A stretch of 64,000 bases of DNA from Brugia malayi (lineage: Eukaryota > Nematoda > Chromadorea > Rhabditida > Onchocercidae): NCBI RefSeq assembly GCF_000002995.4, contig NW_025062479.1:4273221-4337220 (forward strand), written 5' to 3'. This document shows positions 11,258 through 24,120 of this stretch, piece by piece (the stretch's first letter is position 1; each line of letters begins with the position of its first letter). A program made the translations under genes and the position numbers. The notes beneath the pieces are model-generated. The model saw only the letters and a list, made by a program, of their open reading frames with translations. It made no database searches and had not been told where the DNA came from.

Positions 11258-12542
11258 ACAGCCTACTGTTACTGATTTTTCAACGTTACACCCTATAACA
11301 AACTTATCTTCAGGATTTTGAAATGAAATGAATACCACCGTCTAATAAAACTTCGATTTATGTTCAGTTTCCTCTCTTCAAAGGAAACGTGCGTCTTAAA
11401 ATTTGTGTACTGGAAGATTTAACGAAAGTTGGTCAAAAAGTGATATTAAAAGATATCGAAACCACCCAAACTATTATGTTTCTATCAGTTAACTAGTTAG
11501 GCATTCAGCAATTTTCACAGGTAATTTGTAAAAACTTTTGAGCAAAAATTCTACTGTGGTTTCCATATCCTTTAACTACATTTCATCCAAATTTTCCATG
11601 TCCTCTAACCATTTCATTCGAATTCATCGACTCTTACATTTATCCTTAAATAAATGTAATTGCAGGACTCATACAAATGCTTTGCTTTGAAACGTAGATT
11701 TGTAAAAAATTTCAGCCTTTATTTAAAAAATGAACTACAAAAAAACCAACTACAAAAAAAAAAAAAATCAACGAAAACTGAAGACTGCTAAAAAACTGTC
11801 AACACTTACTTGGTCAGCAAGAGTTTGGCTCTGTTGCTATTATTTATACAAGAGGATTTTCAGAAAGACTCTGATGAAGATTCCATCCAACCTAGCAACA
11901 CAGCTGTATGCAAATTTGAGATTGAAAAATCCTTGAAAAAGATTCATCTGAGATTAAGAAACCTTTGGGAAAAAAAAGGAAAAGCCTGACAAATAAATCA
12001 TGTAAATCGGGAGAAAAAGTTTAAAACAACGAATAGAAAGCTCTGTGGAACGGAATCGAATAACATATTATTTTAGTGTTTTGGATTAAAAAGAAGGAAA
12101 CCTATTAAAATGAACACAAAGAAGGAAACACAGCGATCTTATGCGGTATAAAATCCGGAAAGAAAGAAGGCACAAAACAACTCGCAATCCATAGCAATAT
12201 TCTACCCTTTCTTTTCTGTTATCTCATTCTATAAAAAAAAAAAAAAAGAACTGGCTTATAAATTAGAATATGAGCGTGGTAGCGAAGGAAGATTTACTAC
12301 ACAATTACTACTCATGAATATCATTACTAAATCAAACAGATTCAATTAGAGGGTAACAACAACCGTTTCGATTAATGTTTTACACATCTACAATCCTCTA
12401 CACTATGGTGCATCAGAAAAGAAAGGACAAAAAATATTTTATTATTTCAGTCTTTGTAGAAACAAACGAAACCAAAGAAGGGATGTATAAAAAGTAAGGA
12501 ACTTGAGATTCTCAAGTTCTTTACTTTTTGAAATATGAAAAA
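11258..12542. other. Region with gene debris between the S2-like copy and TBC1D23
   Basis: Two short open stretches look coding-like but are unassigned. One is 11367-11496 (plus), after a possible acceptor, containing VRLKICVLEDLTKVGQK. The other is 11863-11990 (plus), after TTTTCAG, containing KDSDEDSIQPSNTAV and a Lys-rich tail. Neither has a clear start or partner exons. The rest is AT-rich with A-tracts and the 3' UTR hairpin of TBC1D23. Confidence 0.35.
12489..12529 (-). promoter_or_regulatory. 19-bp hairpin in the proximal 3' UTR of TBC1D23
   Basis: The arms 12489-12507 and 12511-12529 are reverse complements with one mismatch around a 3-nt loop (ATT). The hairpin begins about 14 nt downstream of the TBC1D23 stop codon on the transcribed strand. 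A role in 3'-end formation or mRNA stability is possible but inferred. Confidence 0.6.
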
Positions 12543-15500
12543 TTAGCCAAGAATACTTGGTTGGAGAGTGACTATATTCGTTTTGATTGATTTTGCGCAG
12601 TCACCAGCCCTAGATATTATGAAACGATGAACTGCCGTAACCTGAAAAGAAAAGGTCTTCACACACTTGAATTGAGTGAAGCTCAAATAGATCCAAAGAG
12701 AATAAACAATCAAGAATACATCGAGATAAAGTAGTAGCGTTGTTTTGTAATTAGTGAGAATTTTTTAACCCTTCAATTTCATAAACTGCTGAGATACTCG
12801 ACTAGAGCATTTTCTTTCCCGAAGATTTTCACATCACACTTCGATAGAAAAAAAAAAAGGTAAATGCATGCACTGATAGATTTAAGGAGGAAGATACACA
12901 CGAGTAAAATAAGTGTAAATTGCCTTGTAATCATCTTCATCAGTACAATAACCAAACTTGAACGTCAGCAGCTCAGGGATTTTTTTTCGGCTTGAAACAC
13001 GCAGTACTGATCCATATGCATGACGTGCTCGTAGGATGACCCCTCCAACCTATGATACACAAAAATATAATCATTGTAGTGAAAAATTTCTTTGAAAAAC
13101 TAAGTTCAAAAAAAAAAAGACACATCGAAAGAATTTGCTGGATTTAAAAAATACAATCAATGCATAAAATCAATAAGTGGGTGACTATGGTTGAGAAAAA
13201 TCTTTAAAGTCTTTATTTTGAAACTTATAAACCTTTTCTTCTTGATGAAAAATGAGAATATGTGTCGCTGTTAAAGCTAAATAGCATTCCACAGTACGGT
13301 GACTTCTGCCTTCTGTAAATACTTCCAACCCTTCAAAATACTCCAGTATACCATTTTGCTTTAGAACATCGTCCAACTTCTGAAGTTTATCTTTAACCTA
13401 TAATTTATTAAATTCTGTGATTCGCTAAATTCTCTCACTTCTAACGGACGTTTTTGACTTTACTAAGAATCTAGTTAATGTTAAACCATATTTCAGGTGA
13501 CCCATACGAATTATCCTTACGACGAATTCAAATATGAAAACGCTAACTTTTGGTTCACAGAATCTTGGACTGGATGTAATAGCAATAGTTTCTGTTTCAG
13601 AATCAGAATCACTGAGAGTGAAGACGGACTTTTCGTTACGGTATCGTTTACCATGCCGCTGACTTGTCTCAACATGGGTAAATTGAGCAGTATTTGGACC
13701 AATTGTCATAATTGTGGGCAGTTTTCGCATTTTTTCTCTAATTGAAGGTGCTGTTGCTTTGACTGCGTCGAGAATACTACCAACACCAAGTTTCCACTGG
13801 AAAATACCTTAGCTTTCCGAAGAAATCTTTTATGAAATTCTCAACAACTTACTTATTTTGCAAAAATTACATATCCTCAATACACGAATCAATGACAATC
13901 AGTCTCGCATTAGCACAGTTAGCTAATGAAAAGTTTTCCAAAAACACTTACAGACAATTTTCTTTCAGACTCTTTTTCGACTTCGTATAACGCCTGCCTA
14001 TTACACTCCTTACAAAGGGCTGAATAATGTCCATCCAAACGTTCAAAATTTGGTGCAAGCTGTTCATGAAGAGCTAAATAACACTTTTCTCAAAAAGTTT
14101 AAAGTAAACATACAAGATGAAATGATTAATGAAATAAAAAAAGAAAACACCTTTATAACCTCCGTCTACCAAAGCAATATGTTTTCGTCCCTTTTGTAAA
14201 AAACTTGCAATAACCATATGCAAATAAAGATCATCTTCACGTCCAGAACCAAGGAAAAGGATATGTTCAGCGGAATGAAAAGAACATCGATAAGCGTCCA
14301 GACTGGATAAAGCCAATTTATATTGAAGTGGTGCTTCAACAAACTAAAAGAAAAACATCCACATTAACAATAGATAAAAGAAGGGAATTTGTAATGGACA
14401 AGAATGTCGCTTCAGATAACCTAGTTAAACCTGCAGTGAAGAATTAGCTACAATAGCCTTGTCAGTTATTTACTTGAGGAAAGTAACATTTTTGAAATTA
14501 TTTTAAAGCTCAAATGTCGAATATGAAGGGCACGAAAGAAATTTTATTATGGAGCATTGATAACTCACTTAAAAACATACACTTCACATTAGTTCCAGAA
14601 TAAAAAAGAACTACCACACCCGAACAAAATGAAAAAAGAATAGTGACTTGGAAAAAAAAAATGAAGCGCACCAGCGTAGAATCCAGGTTGTACGAACCAT
14701 CCAAATGGCCAGCTGAATATTGATCATGAGATCGAGCATCAATAATAAAGAAATTCGGTTCTGAATCCTGTTTTGAAAACTGTATTGATGGAAAAAAGTT
14801 TAAAATTATAGAACAGAATTGCCAACTATTTCTACGCTAAAATGGACAATATAAATACTGCACTGAAATGTACTGAGAGGTTTATTTTTCACTATTACCA
14901 AATTACCAAAGGACAAACTTGACATGAGAAAAAATTTTTGAAACTAAATTGTAAGCAGATCCCTTACAGCTGCATTAAGGTTTTCATCCAAACCCATTCT
15001 GATAACATCACGCGGATCAATTGGCAAGGCAAGTAACTTTGAAAGATCAGCTTGCATTTCTTCTACATTTCGAGATCCAAACAAAACGCGTTGAAAATCC
15101 TGATTAAAAATGATTTTGAAAAATACATAAAACTAAACATAACCAGCAAATGAAAAGAAATAGGAAAGTAAAAGCTTTTAGAAACCACTATAATCTCTCA
15201 GGATCACAGATGAAAATCTGTATTTGAAAAGATGAAAACCTGTATTTGGAGTAATGCTAAAGAAATCTGCAGTTAAACGTCAAATGAAATTACTTACTTG
15301 TTTAATAGACGATGGTGTCTGATTCAGAAACAAAACCGATAAATCAAAAAAGTCGTCCACATCATCTGTGGAAAGCTCTTTCACAGCAAATCGAATCGTA
15401 TCAATCAATTCACTGCAAGGATAAAAATTTAACTAAGAGAATAGCACAACTAGAAATGAGAACCGCACCAAGCAAAAAGAAAGGACCTTTTTGTGTTCAG

Positions 15501-16522
15501 GGCCATAAGCTGATCGGAGCAATTGATTAAGAAGACCAAAACCATTGTAAACAACAAATATGGATCACCCTCAACAATTATTTGTTAAATTCTACTGAAA
15601 TCAATTGTACAACTACATTGAGAATTAACTTCACTTCTAACTTGATTTTCATTAATTTATGAATACTGAAAACCCGTCAGTAATTGGCAGGTCAAAACTT
15701 ATTCAAAGATTTACTCTCTCGAACAATTTGTCCCACACCACATACAATGACTGCTTGCAAATTTCAGGAGCAAATAGCGCAGCGAAAAATGGACGCCCAT
15801 ATTCAAAAGAAGTAACTTTATGAGACTCCAGATGTGAGCTGAGCAACGGGTCGTGATACTGCACAATCAAATGCATAAGCTGATAGCATACGGCACCTTT
15901 CAATATGTCCCTCAAAAAAAAAAAAACAAAAAAAAAGTTAGTGTGGATGATTAGACCATGCCCTTTCAAAAATTTGGGTAATTATGAACAATAACATCAG
16001 TCAAGAAGCTACTTGGCAGTTACGTTAACAAGATTATTATCAAAACCAGATAACGAGAGAACCTTGGCACAAATTTCGTAGTTATAGCATAGAATATATT
16101 GTAGAGTTCATCCACACTACACCGTAATGGCACCAACATTTCTAAAATGTTCGTATAGCTCTCATCGAAGTCACATTCTTCACGCTCACAAAACAATGCT
16201 ACTACAGATTCCAGATCACTGTTACCCAACGTAGATGGACATCGATCAAGGACTTTCAAGCACGCTGTATGGATTTGCTCATTTTTCTGATGTGATATCT
16301 TCCGACATGGAATACCTGGCTTATTCTGAATGCCGAGATTTTTCTGCAATAAACTTTTTATCGAGTACTAATGAAGTACAACTCGACTTTAGATCAACCT
16401 TCGATAAAAAGAATGAAAAAAAGTACCACCCATTTCTCGTGATACGATTCCAAATTTCTGAAATATTCAGTGTCGGATAGCGTAGCTGATGATTTCATTG
16501 TCTTAGTTTCATCTTCATTCAT
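12543..16522 (-). CDS. TBC1D23: TBC1D23 orthologue: TBC domain, inactive rhodanese and C-terminal adaptor domain, 13 exons
   Basis: In animals TBC1D23 is a trans-Golgi adaptor that captures endosome-derived vesicles, linking golgins to the WASH complex. Exons, 5' to 3' on the minus strand: 16430-16522, 16063-16343, 15715-15910, 15487-15569, 15298-15412, 14968-15099, 14672-14767, 14151-14343, 13952-14073, 13521-13796, 13233-13379, 12900-13049, 12543-12641. All are in phase and give 660 aa, against 684-699 in human. The divergent TBC domain spans about residues 32-250 (LYNIFYAITTKFVPR, LMHLIVQYHDPLLSSHL). The rhodanese domain spans about 300-420 (FFIIDARSHDQYSAGHL, LFLGSGREDD). Its active-site loop has no Cys, and the TBC part shows no IxxDxxR or YxQ catalytic fingers, as in the mammalian pseudo-GAP. 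An acidic SDSDSETET linker precedes the C-terminal domain at about 530-660 (RVSSRKKIPELLTFKFG). The start follows a TTCAG acceptor, suggesting trans-splicing. It is divergent to SGSM3. Confidence 0.9.
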
Positions 16523-17783
16523 AGTTTCGAAGCAAACAAATAATTCCTGAACTTCCGACAGATCAACTAAGAAGAACTGACAACAGTACACCTGAAATAC
16601 GACAATTTTCCGGACTTCCGTAGAGTGCATTTCTTGTTGATATCACTTCGACACGGCCGACCACCACAAGACAGTTCCTAAAGATTCTCACTACATCACC
16701 TGTCCAACTGCCCTACCACCCATGTTAGTTGATTATCCATTGGTTAGGTTATCGTGGAGTACAGCAGTTACCCCACCGTCTCCCTCACCAAATACCCTTG
16801 CAATTCAAACTACCTTAGTATCAGCCAATGCAAATATCTGTCTCAGTGCTTCTATTCCATCAGAAATACTCTTAACAAAATATCCGGCACAGACACATCA
16901 AAATAATTAATCTGCGAACGCGAACATTATCGACACGTTGAAACATCCTGAAAAGTTCGCTAGTTAAGAGTGAAAAACTCTAAGAAGTTCAGTTCCTAAG
17001 TGAGCTTGCAATAATAACGATGCTATTATTTACACCAATTACTTTGTAATTGTTTTATCCATAATAATTAATAATGATGATAAATAATAATAATAATAAT
17101 AAGTAATAAAAGTATATAAAGGAGCCTTGCGAATATCTGTGAAATGAGGGATTAAATGAGCTGACGTCATTACCCATAATGTATCCAGCTTATAAGGCCT
17201 GCCTCATCGCAGCTTGCTGCATAATATGTATGGATGACTCCCACGGCCTTGGGATGAGCTAGCCACGCCACATAGTTGGCCTCATATAACCGAGTTAGAC
17301 TGGTTACATCATCGACTGGCCCTCATATCACATGTCGTCATGAGTTTCGCTTAACTTTGAAATATGTTAATTAACATTTTTCCTTGGCATGGTTCTGAAT
17401 CAACATTCCTTTACTCGCATTTATGTTTTCTGCTTTTTAAACCAAATTCTTGAAATCTAATCAATAATTCCGCAAACACATCATTCAACTTTCTGCTATT
17501 TTCAATACAAAGATTTTCACTCATCATATTCCGATACATTAGAATGGCTTTGGAAACTTTTGGGTGTAATCTATAATCATTTGGCATTTGAGAGCAAAGA
17601 TGTAAAGATCTTCAATTTTCAACAAAATAGGTGGTAATATGCATAGCTATAAAGATAATTGGCAGAAGGGCAAGCAGACATTTGAAGTACAGTGTTTCTG
17701 ATGCTTCGTTTATTTGTAGTAAATCGCTTGTCGAAATGGAACGATAGCGACTCATTTTAGTGCTGAGAAAATTCAACAGATTG
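16523..17783. promoter_or_regulatory. Divergent intergenic region shared by TBC1D23 (minus) and SGSM3 (plus)
   Basis: The 1.26 kb between two head-to-head start codons contains an AAT microsatellite at about 17083-17103, a TATATAAA element at 17113-17120 and a perfect palindromic TGACGTCA (CRE/ATF-type) site at 17162-17169. A relatively GC-rich block follows at about 17185-17340. These are candidate promoter elements seen in sequence; activity is inferred. No coding exon could be supported. Confidence 0.45.
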
Positions 17784-20700
17784 ATGGCTAGATACAGAAA
17801 AGGTTAGTTATGCAGTCATGAGCTTCATTATAAACGTTATAAGATTTAAAATCCAAATTTGTTTTGTGTAAGAATGATCCCTTTTATCAGTTTGCAAATT
17901 TTAATTAAGGAGTTGTCATTCAACTATTTAAATGACTAATTGAATTTTTTCTAATTTTAACATTATGTTGAATCTCCAAGTTTGAGATTAAAAGAGCACA
18001 AGAAGAAATATGGAAGTTGCCTGAAAACGATCAAGTATGATACAAACTGAAATATCAGTATATAAAATAGCAAGTTTGGATAATAGTGATTATATGGTAA
18101 AATGTCTTTCAAGGTAAAGATGCGAAATATGCGGAAACAATTAGCGATGACGAAGATCAGAAAGGAATCAAATGTTCTGTCATAGAGGATTATTGGCAGA
18201 AGGAAGCCGACATTCCAGTACATCAATCAATATTCAATATATCTGAACAACCTTTTTCAGCAATAAATGCAACCTTACTGCCAGATTCGTTTGCAGAGGC
18301 ATCGGAAATGTAAACTTTTCATTTTTATTTAAAAAATCCTGTTTATTAAAAGTATGATTTAACGGAAAATAACCAAGCATTAACAAGACTAAAACAGCAA
18401 TCAATATATCGTCTGGAATGTAATATTATCCCTCTTCATAATTGCAATTTATTAAAAACTAAATTTATCTTAAATTGAAATGGTGAAGTTTTGTGTTTCA
18501 GATGGTATCACTAAATAGATTTGATAATGATTTATTATTCTTGAACTGTATGAATAGAACCAGGATAAAGATAACAAAATTGTTTGGATAAAAAAGCGAT
18601 TATGACTCAACTTTTTCAGGATGAAATTTTTTCAAAGTTTATTTTTTTTAATCTTCTAGCTTTGACGAATTTGGATTCCGGATCGATTATAAAATTAATA
18701 GCAACAATTTGTTACCAGTTGAAACGTCTCAAAATCGGTAATGAAATTTGTTTTTCTGAATTTCAAAGAATTATTGAAGTGAAGGTTTACGTGCTATAAT
18801 CATTTGCTATTTGTGATAAAGCAAAGACGCAAGTGCAATTGTACGGTACGATATAACTATGTATTTCCCATGAGTATTAGAAAAACTGTATGTAAAAGTT
18901 ATTTAGGAAATTAAAAAATATTTCTAAAGGTACAAAAATACAAGTAAGTAATAGAAGTTGACAACGTAATTTTCTTAAGGATGCGCTGGATAGCACTGCT
19001 TGAATTTGGACACGATGATGTGAAGGAAGAGTTAACATGGTCAAAAGTGGACGTGGAAAAATTAGATTCTGAAAAGTTAATGACTCTTATCCATGAAGTT
19101 GGAATAGCTCATTCGCTTCGTCCATTTTTATGGCCAAGGTTTTGTGGTGCAACAAAAAAGAAAGCGGCAAGTGCTTTCAGCTATTTTGAGGTAATCAAGC
19201 ACTGCGACAAGGATGAGTCATCAGCAAGTACGCAGATTGAAAAAGACTTACCAAGGTGAAAGATGGCTAGTTTTCAGTTACATTCACTTAAAAAATCTCG
19301 AAATTATATTTCCATCAAACTTCCTTCAAACCTTTTCTGAGCTTAGAATCTTACATAGAACTATTTCAGGACATTACCTAACAATATATGTTTTTGGCAT
19401 TCCGGTAGTAAAGGTATCGAAAGCTTACGAAGAGTTCTGAAATCAATTGCTTATATTTATCCGGATGTTGGTTACTGTCAAGGAATGGGTGTTATTGCAG
19501 CTTCGTTATTACTATTTTGTCCGGAAGAAACAGCATTCTGGATTATAGCCTCATTAATTGAAGATATATTTCCACCCAATTATTATAGTCGATCATTTCT
19601 TGGCTTACAGGTAAATAAATCATGTTGCTTTCGCTTTCATGCGATGGCAACAACTCCTTCTTGTGAATAGCAGTTCAACTTTTAATTTTATTGAAGCTAG
19701 CTTAAGATTTCTTATTTCTATTTTTTTACAAATTGATCATTCTGAATGAGCTACATTAATAAGCTACCGTATTATATTTTGGATGGTCGTCAACATTCTG
19801 CGTGATAGTAAGCAGTTATATTCAGAATGTTTCAGGCAGATGAACGAGTTTCGCAGCATCTAATTGGGATACATCTGCCGGAACTGCATCATATCTTAAA
19901 AGATAATGACGTTGAGTTATCATTAATTACTATTAATTGGTTCCTAACAGCTTTTGCATCAGTCCTTTCCATGCGAGTTTTGCTGCGTGTTTGGGATTGT
20001 TTGTTCGTGTTCGGTGGAGTGACGATGTTCAGGGTAAAAGCATTACTGCCAGGAGGATCTTTCTTCTGCATGTTTTGTAGTGTAGTAGTGTGCCGGACTC
20101 AGTTGACCGGTTCTTTATTCTCTCGTTGCGAAATAATTTCAAGAAAATAAATTAAGAAGAAGCTGGATTTAGTATCACTAGGAAAATTATTTCCTAAGCA
20201 GAATCCTTAATTTCGGTTTTCAAACTTTTTTACTTGAATTATCTGTGATTCTATAAAAGCAAATTTTTTTACAGATGGACTAAGTGATGAATGAATTAAA
20301 AGCAAACTATTAAGTAGCCGGTGTTCAAACACAACTAGTAATAAAATAATTGTAAAAGCCATCAAATTTTCTTACTTTATTTCTAGGTGTTAATCTCGAT
20401 TTTAAAAATCAAGGAGGATGATTTAATAGAAATGAAATACAATGAAAATGTTACAGTAGAAGTGTTCAATACAATTTCGCAGATTCCAGCGTCTTTAAGT
20501 AATCCAGGTAATTTCTCCTTTTATTTCACTCCATAGCAAACACTTCTTACAAAATTGTTTACAGGATATTTAATGGAACTATGTAAATCTTTTGAATTTT
20601 CAATAACTACGGAGTTTATCGAAACAGCTCGAAAACATCAGCAAGCAATTCTATTAGCTAGTCAAGGACTTATCATAAACACAAATAATGTTACAAATTT

Positions 20701-23700
20701 ACCCAAACAGCATGTTCGAAGACGTAAGCTAGTGGGATCAAAAAGTTTCGTGCAGCAGATATTTGCTTTATCTAAAGAACAGGTGTGTTTAGCATGTGAA
20801 GAGCTTTAATTAATAATAACTGATGTACAAAAAGCTAATCAAGAGAAAATTCATATAATGAAAATTTATTAAGCAATGATGAGTTTGCTGCTTTGATTCT
20901 TGCTGTTTCATTCTTTTCCAACTTCACTCAAATCAAATTTCAAAAGTTTTTATTTACAATATGATCCCTTACTTTCAATTCGGAACTTTGTTGTTGAAAG
21001 TTTATTGATGAGAACTCGACATAAATAATACTTTCTAAATGTGATGAAATCATATTAATTTCTGATTCTCATTATTATTTTCAAAATTTCGAGCTTATGC
21101 AAAAGTTAATAGAAATTGTTGAATTGATTCAAATCCCAAACTTCTTAACTTATTTTGTCTGCAAAATTTGAAACCAAACTTTTTTAAATTGCATTCCATA
21201 TTATACTTCAGTGGCTCGAATTTTTTGTTTCGTGCAGCAGATATTTGCTTTAGAAGGGAAATACTTGGACAAGAGTTTCCGTTCTTCACATAATCTTTTT
21301 AAGGGACTATTTGATATATTTAATGTACTAAAAGTTTTTGCACACTATAGTCTTCCGATATATCGAAATACCAGTAATGAAATTCTTGTTTCTAGAAATT
21401 AACATCTATTTGTGAATTATTTTCAGGATATTGAAAATGATCCGAAGACAAAAAATGTTCGGCTTACTGAACTTATTATCGATTTACGAGATGCCATTTT
21501 GCATATCTGTCGATATTTCATTGATTGTGATGAGTCGTTTAAAAGAGTGGTTAACCTACAGGTTATTTATTTCAATCATTGCTTCACACTTTTTCTTATT
21601 CCTTATGGCAAGTTTATCAGACGAAGACTAAACTTTATACACAATTTCATTTAAGGCAGACTACTCGGCAGAGGATCGGCAAAATGAAAAAGAGGAATTT
21701 TTAAAAACGCGACATAATGAATATCGTCGTGCGAGAGCATTGTTAGATTTTAGGCGGCAAGATGAAGATGAATTAGGATTCAGGTGCAAGTCTTCAATTT
21801 TTTATTCGATTTCAGTTTCCAGTTTTATTTTAAAAATCTTTATAAAAGTGAATCTGTTCGTAACGACATCGTCGCTTGCAGGAAGAATGATATAATAACA
21901 GTTATTTGTGAAAAAGATGAACACTGCTGGGTTGGCGAAGTAAATGGATTAAGGGGATGGTTTCCCGCAAAATTTGTCGAAGTTCTTCTTTGCCATTTGA
22001 CTGATATTTATTTTTTAACTTATAAATCTATCAACACTCTGTTTCTTCATTTCGAAATTTTATGGCTTTTATGCCTGCTTGTGTATTTTCAGATAGTTGA
22101 TGATCGCGGACGTGATTATACAATATACGGTGATGAAGCAGTTTGCCCAGAGATAACCGATAAGATCCGTAGACGTCTGGCTTCAGCGTTAAAATTGATT
22201 TTAGAGTATGGATTGCGAAAGTCGGGTGTACTTAATTTTGCTTCACATCCATGGCTTTTCATTGGTACTTTTTTGATATCTGGAAAAAATGACTGGAACT
22301 AATTCTCACTTTTTTGAACGATTTGAAAGGGATCACTATTTGCTTTTTTTAGAAGAGATGTCACAAAGTTTTGTGCAAAAACATTATAATGCCGTTTATT
22401 CTCGTTTAACACTTTGTTCAACATTCAGTTTGGACCAGGATGGAGAGGTGATTTTAGCGTATTTTCTCAAATTTTTGTGGATTTTGGCAACACTTTTATA
22501 GGAAATTGCATATTTTTTTTATATTGGTTTAAGGAATCAGTGTTTGCGAATTTCATAACTTAAAATTGGGACTGAAGTAATAAAAATTTTATCAAAGACA
22601 TGAGGTTGGGTTAAGTTCGTAGTTGAAATTGTGTTTGACGTTTGCTGGCAAAGTGGAGGCTAGTATGTAGGCGAAATTTTTGTTAAGATGAACTATTCCT
22701 TAATTAAATCCATGTAATAGCTTAAATTGTAATAGCAAGCACCAAGATTCTGTCATATTTAGAGAAATTCCCATAAAAACTTATTTGATAGGAATGATAC
22801 TGATTGCATCATCAAGGAAGATTTTCAGCTTTAGTTTGATTTTTTGATTTAATTGCAAACTTGCTCAGTTCTTTTGAGTTGCGCAAAGACTTATATTTTA
22901 CTTTCCTGCAATGTTTATCATACACAACATTTGATGCTGAATCAAACAAATGTGTAATTCGTACTTCAGTTTTTCCAAGCTTTCGCGGAATTTCGATACT
23001 ACAACACTTGATGTCAAAAACAACACTGTTATGAATGAAAGAAAAGTAGTACTCGTAGCGGGAGTACTCAAATTAAGTAGTATTTTAAGTGTTAACTTAC
23101 ATTTATTAGGTATTAGCTCCGGAAGAACTCTTATTTCGTGCTGTAAAGTTGATCAATGAATCGCATAATGCAGTTGGTGCCCAAATGGATGTAAAATTTC
23201 GCTCTCTAATTGCTCTAGCAGTTTGCGAACAATGCCTTCATTTATGGTTTGATTTATTATGCAGCTGTCCAGAACAGGATCAGATCAGAATTAAATTTTA
23301 TCATTCATGGTCATTTATACGATCACCCATATGGAGGCAGGTTAGCATTTTTAAAAATCTTAGCTACTCAGGTTCTGTTATTCATGATAATGTTGAAATT
23401 ATTGTTAGATGTCTCATTAACTCAAATAATTTTGAGAACCAGTTAGGTGAAAAGAGGATAGTTCGGAAATTAGAATATTCAGTGTTTTGGGTTTCACATT
23501 TAATAAGTGTGCGGTTAATTATTTGCATTTGCCAAAATGAAAAGATTTTTTTACAGATAAAATGTGAACTGCGACTTCTGGCGCAATTCTCCTTTAATCT
23601 GAGTGTTGATTACGAAGTTGCGGATATTGTAAGAAGGAAGAAAAATTTGAATTTGAGCAAGACACTGAAAAAAAAGGTACTTCTAAAAAAAAAAAAAAAA

Positions 23701-24120
23701 ACATCATAGTGATTTATTATCTGGATGTATCTCAGAGTCATGGAAAAAATTAAGACTATTCCTTCTCTGTTTCTCGTTATGCTTGTATTAATCATTCTTT
23801 TCTTCCTGATTTTTAAATATAACGAAATTTCATGACTGAATAAGTACAGTTTCCATTCATACGCTTTCTGTGGGGTACTATCAGTCTGATATAATTCAAA
23901 CTTGAATTTTGTAGTTTCGTTGATTTCAGATGAAACTAACTGGAAAACAGCATTACTTTTAAATGACTGAATAAAATACGTTTTTTCCTACAAACCATGT
24001 TAATTCCAGGCCTTCTCGAATATGCTACCAACAACAATTCGAAGTTCGTTTGATCAGCCATTAAAAGAAGGTGTGAGAGATATGCTGATTAAACATCATC
24101 TCTTTAGTTGGGATTTATAG
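17784..24120 (+). CDS. SGSM3: SGSM3-like small G-protein signalling modulator (TBC-SH3-RUN), 16 exons
   Basis: Predicted cytoplasmic Rab/Rap regulator. Exons: 17784-17802, 18114-18309, 18660-18737, 18980-19255, 19370-19610, 19836-20033, 20387-20507, 20565-20782, 21427-21561, 21656-21783, 21882-21981, 22093-22264, 22353-22447, 23110-23340, 23557-23676, 24010-24120. The frame is continuous, giving 812 aa (human 749). The N-terminal block DEFGFRIDY matches SGSM3. The TBC domain spans about residues 125-390 and keeps both catalytic fingers: Arg in QIEKDLPR near 190 and Gln in GYCQGMG near 228. SH3 lies at about 520-575 ([29 protein letters not shown]), and RUN at about 590-740 ([23 protein letters not shown]). 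The C-terminus [20 protein letters not shown] is almost the vertebrate ending. The start follows a CAACAG acceptor, and AATAAA occurs about 15 nt after the stop. The short first exon is the least certain part. Confidence 0.92.
21226..21251 (+). repeat. Intronic duplicate of a 26-nt piece of SGSM3 exon 8
   Basis: The 26 nt from GTTTCGTGCAGC to TTTGCTTTA occur both in the coding exon near 20746-20771 (encoding FVQQIFAL) and here, within the following intron. After the shared segment the frame continues differently (EGKYLDKSF) before stopping. It could be a partial exon duplication or an alternative exon start using the internal GTGCAG acceptor. Confidence 0.7.

Noticed and set aside
13185..13232. 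Extension of the TBC1D23 exon to the stop after FKDFSQP
   Set aside because: A donor at GAAAAG|GTTTAT (13233/13232) joins in phase to the next exon and reproduces the conserved C-terminal domain; the extension has no usable donor.
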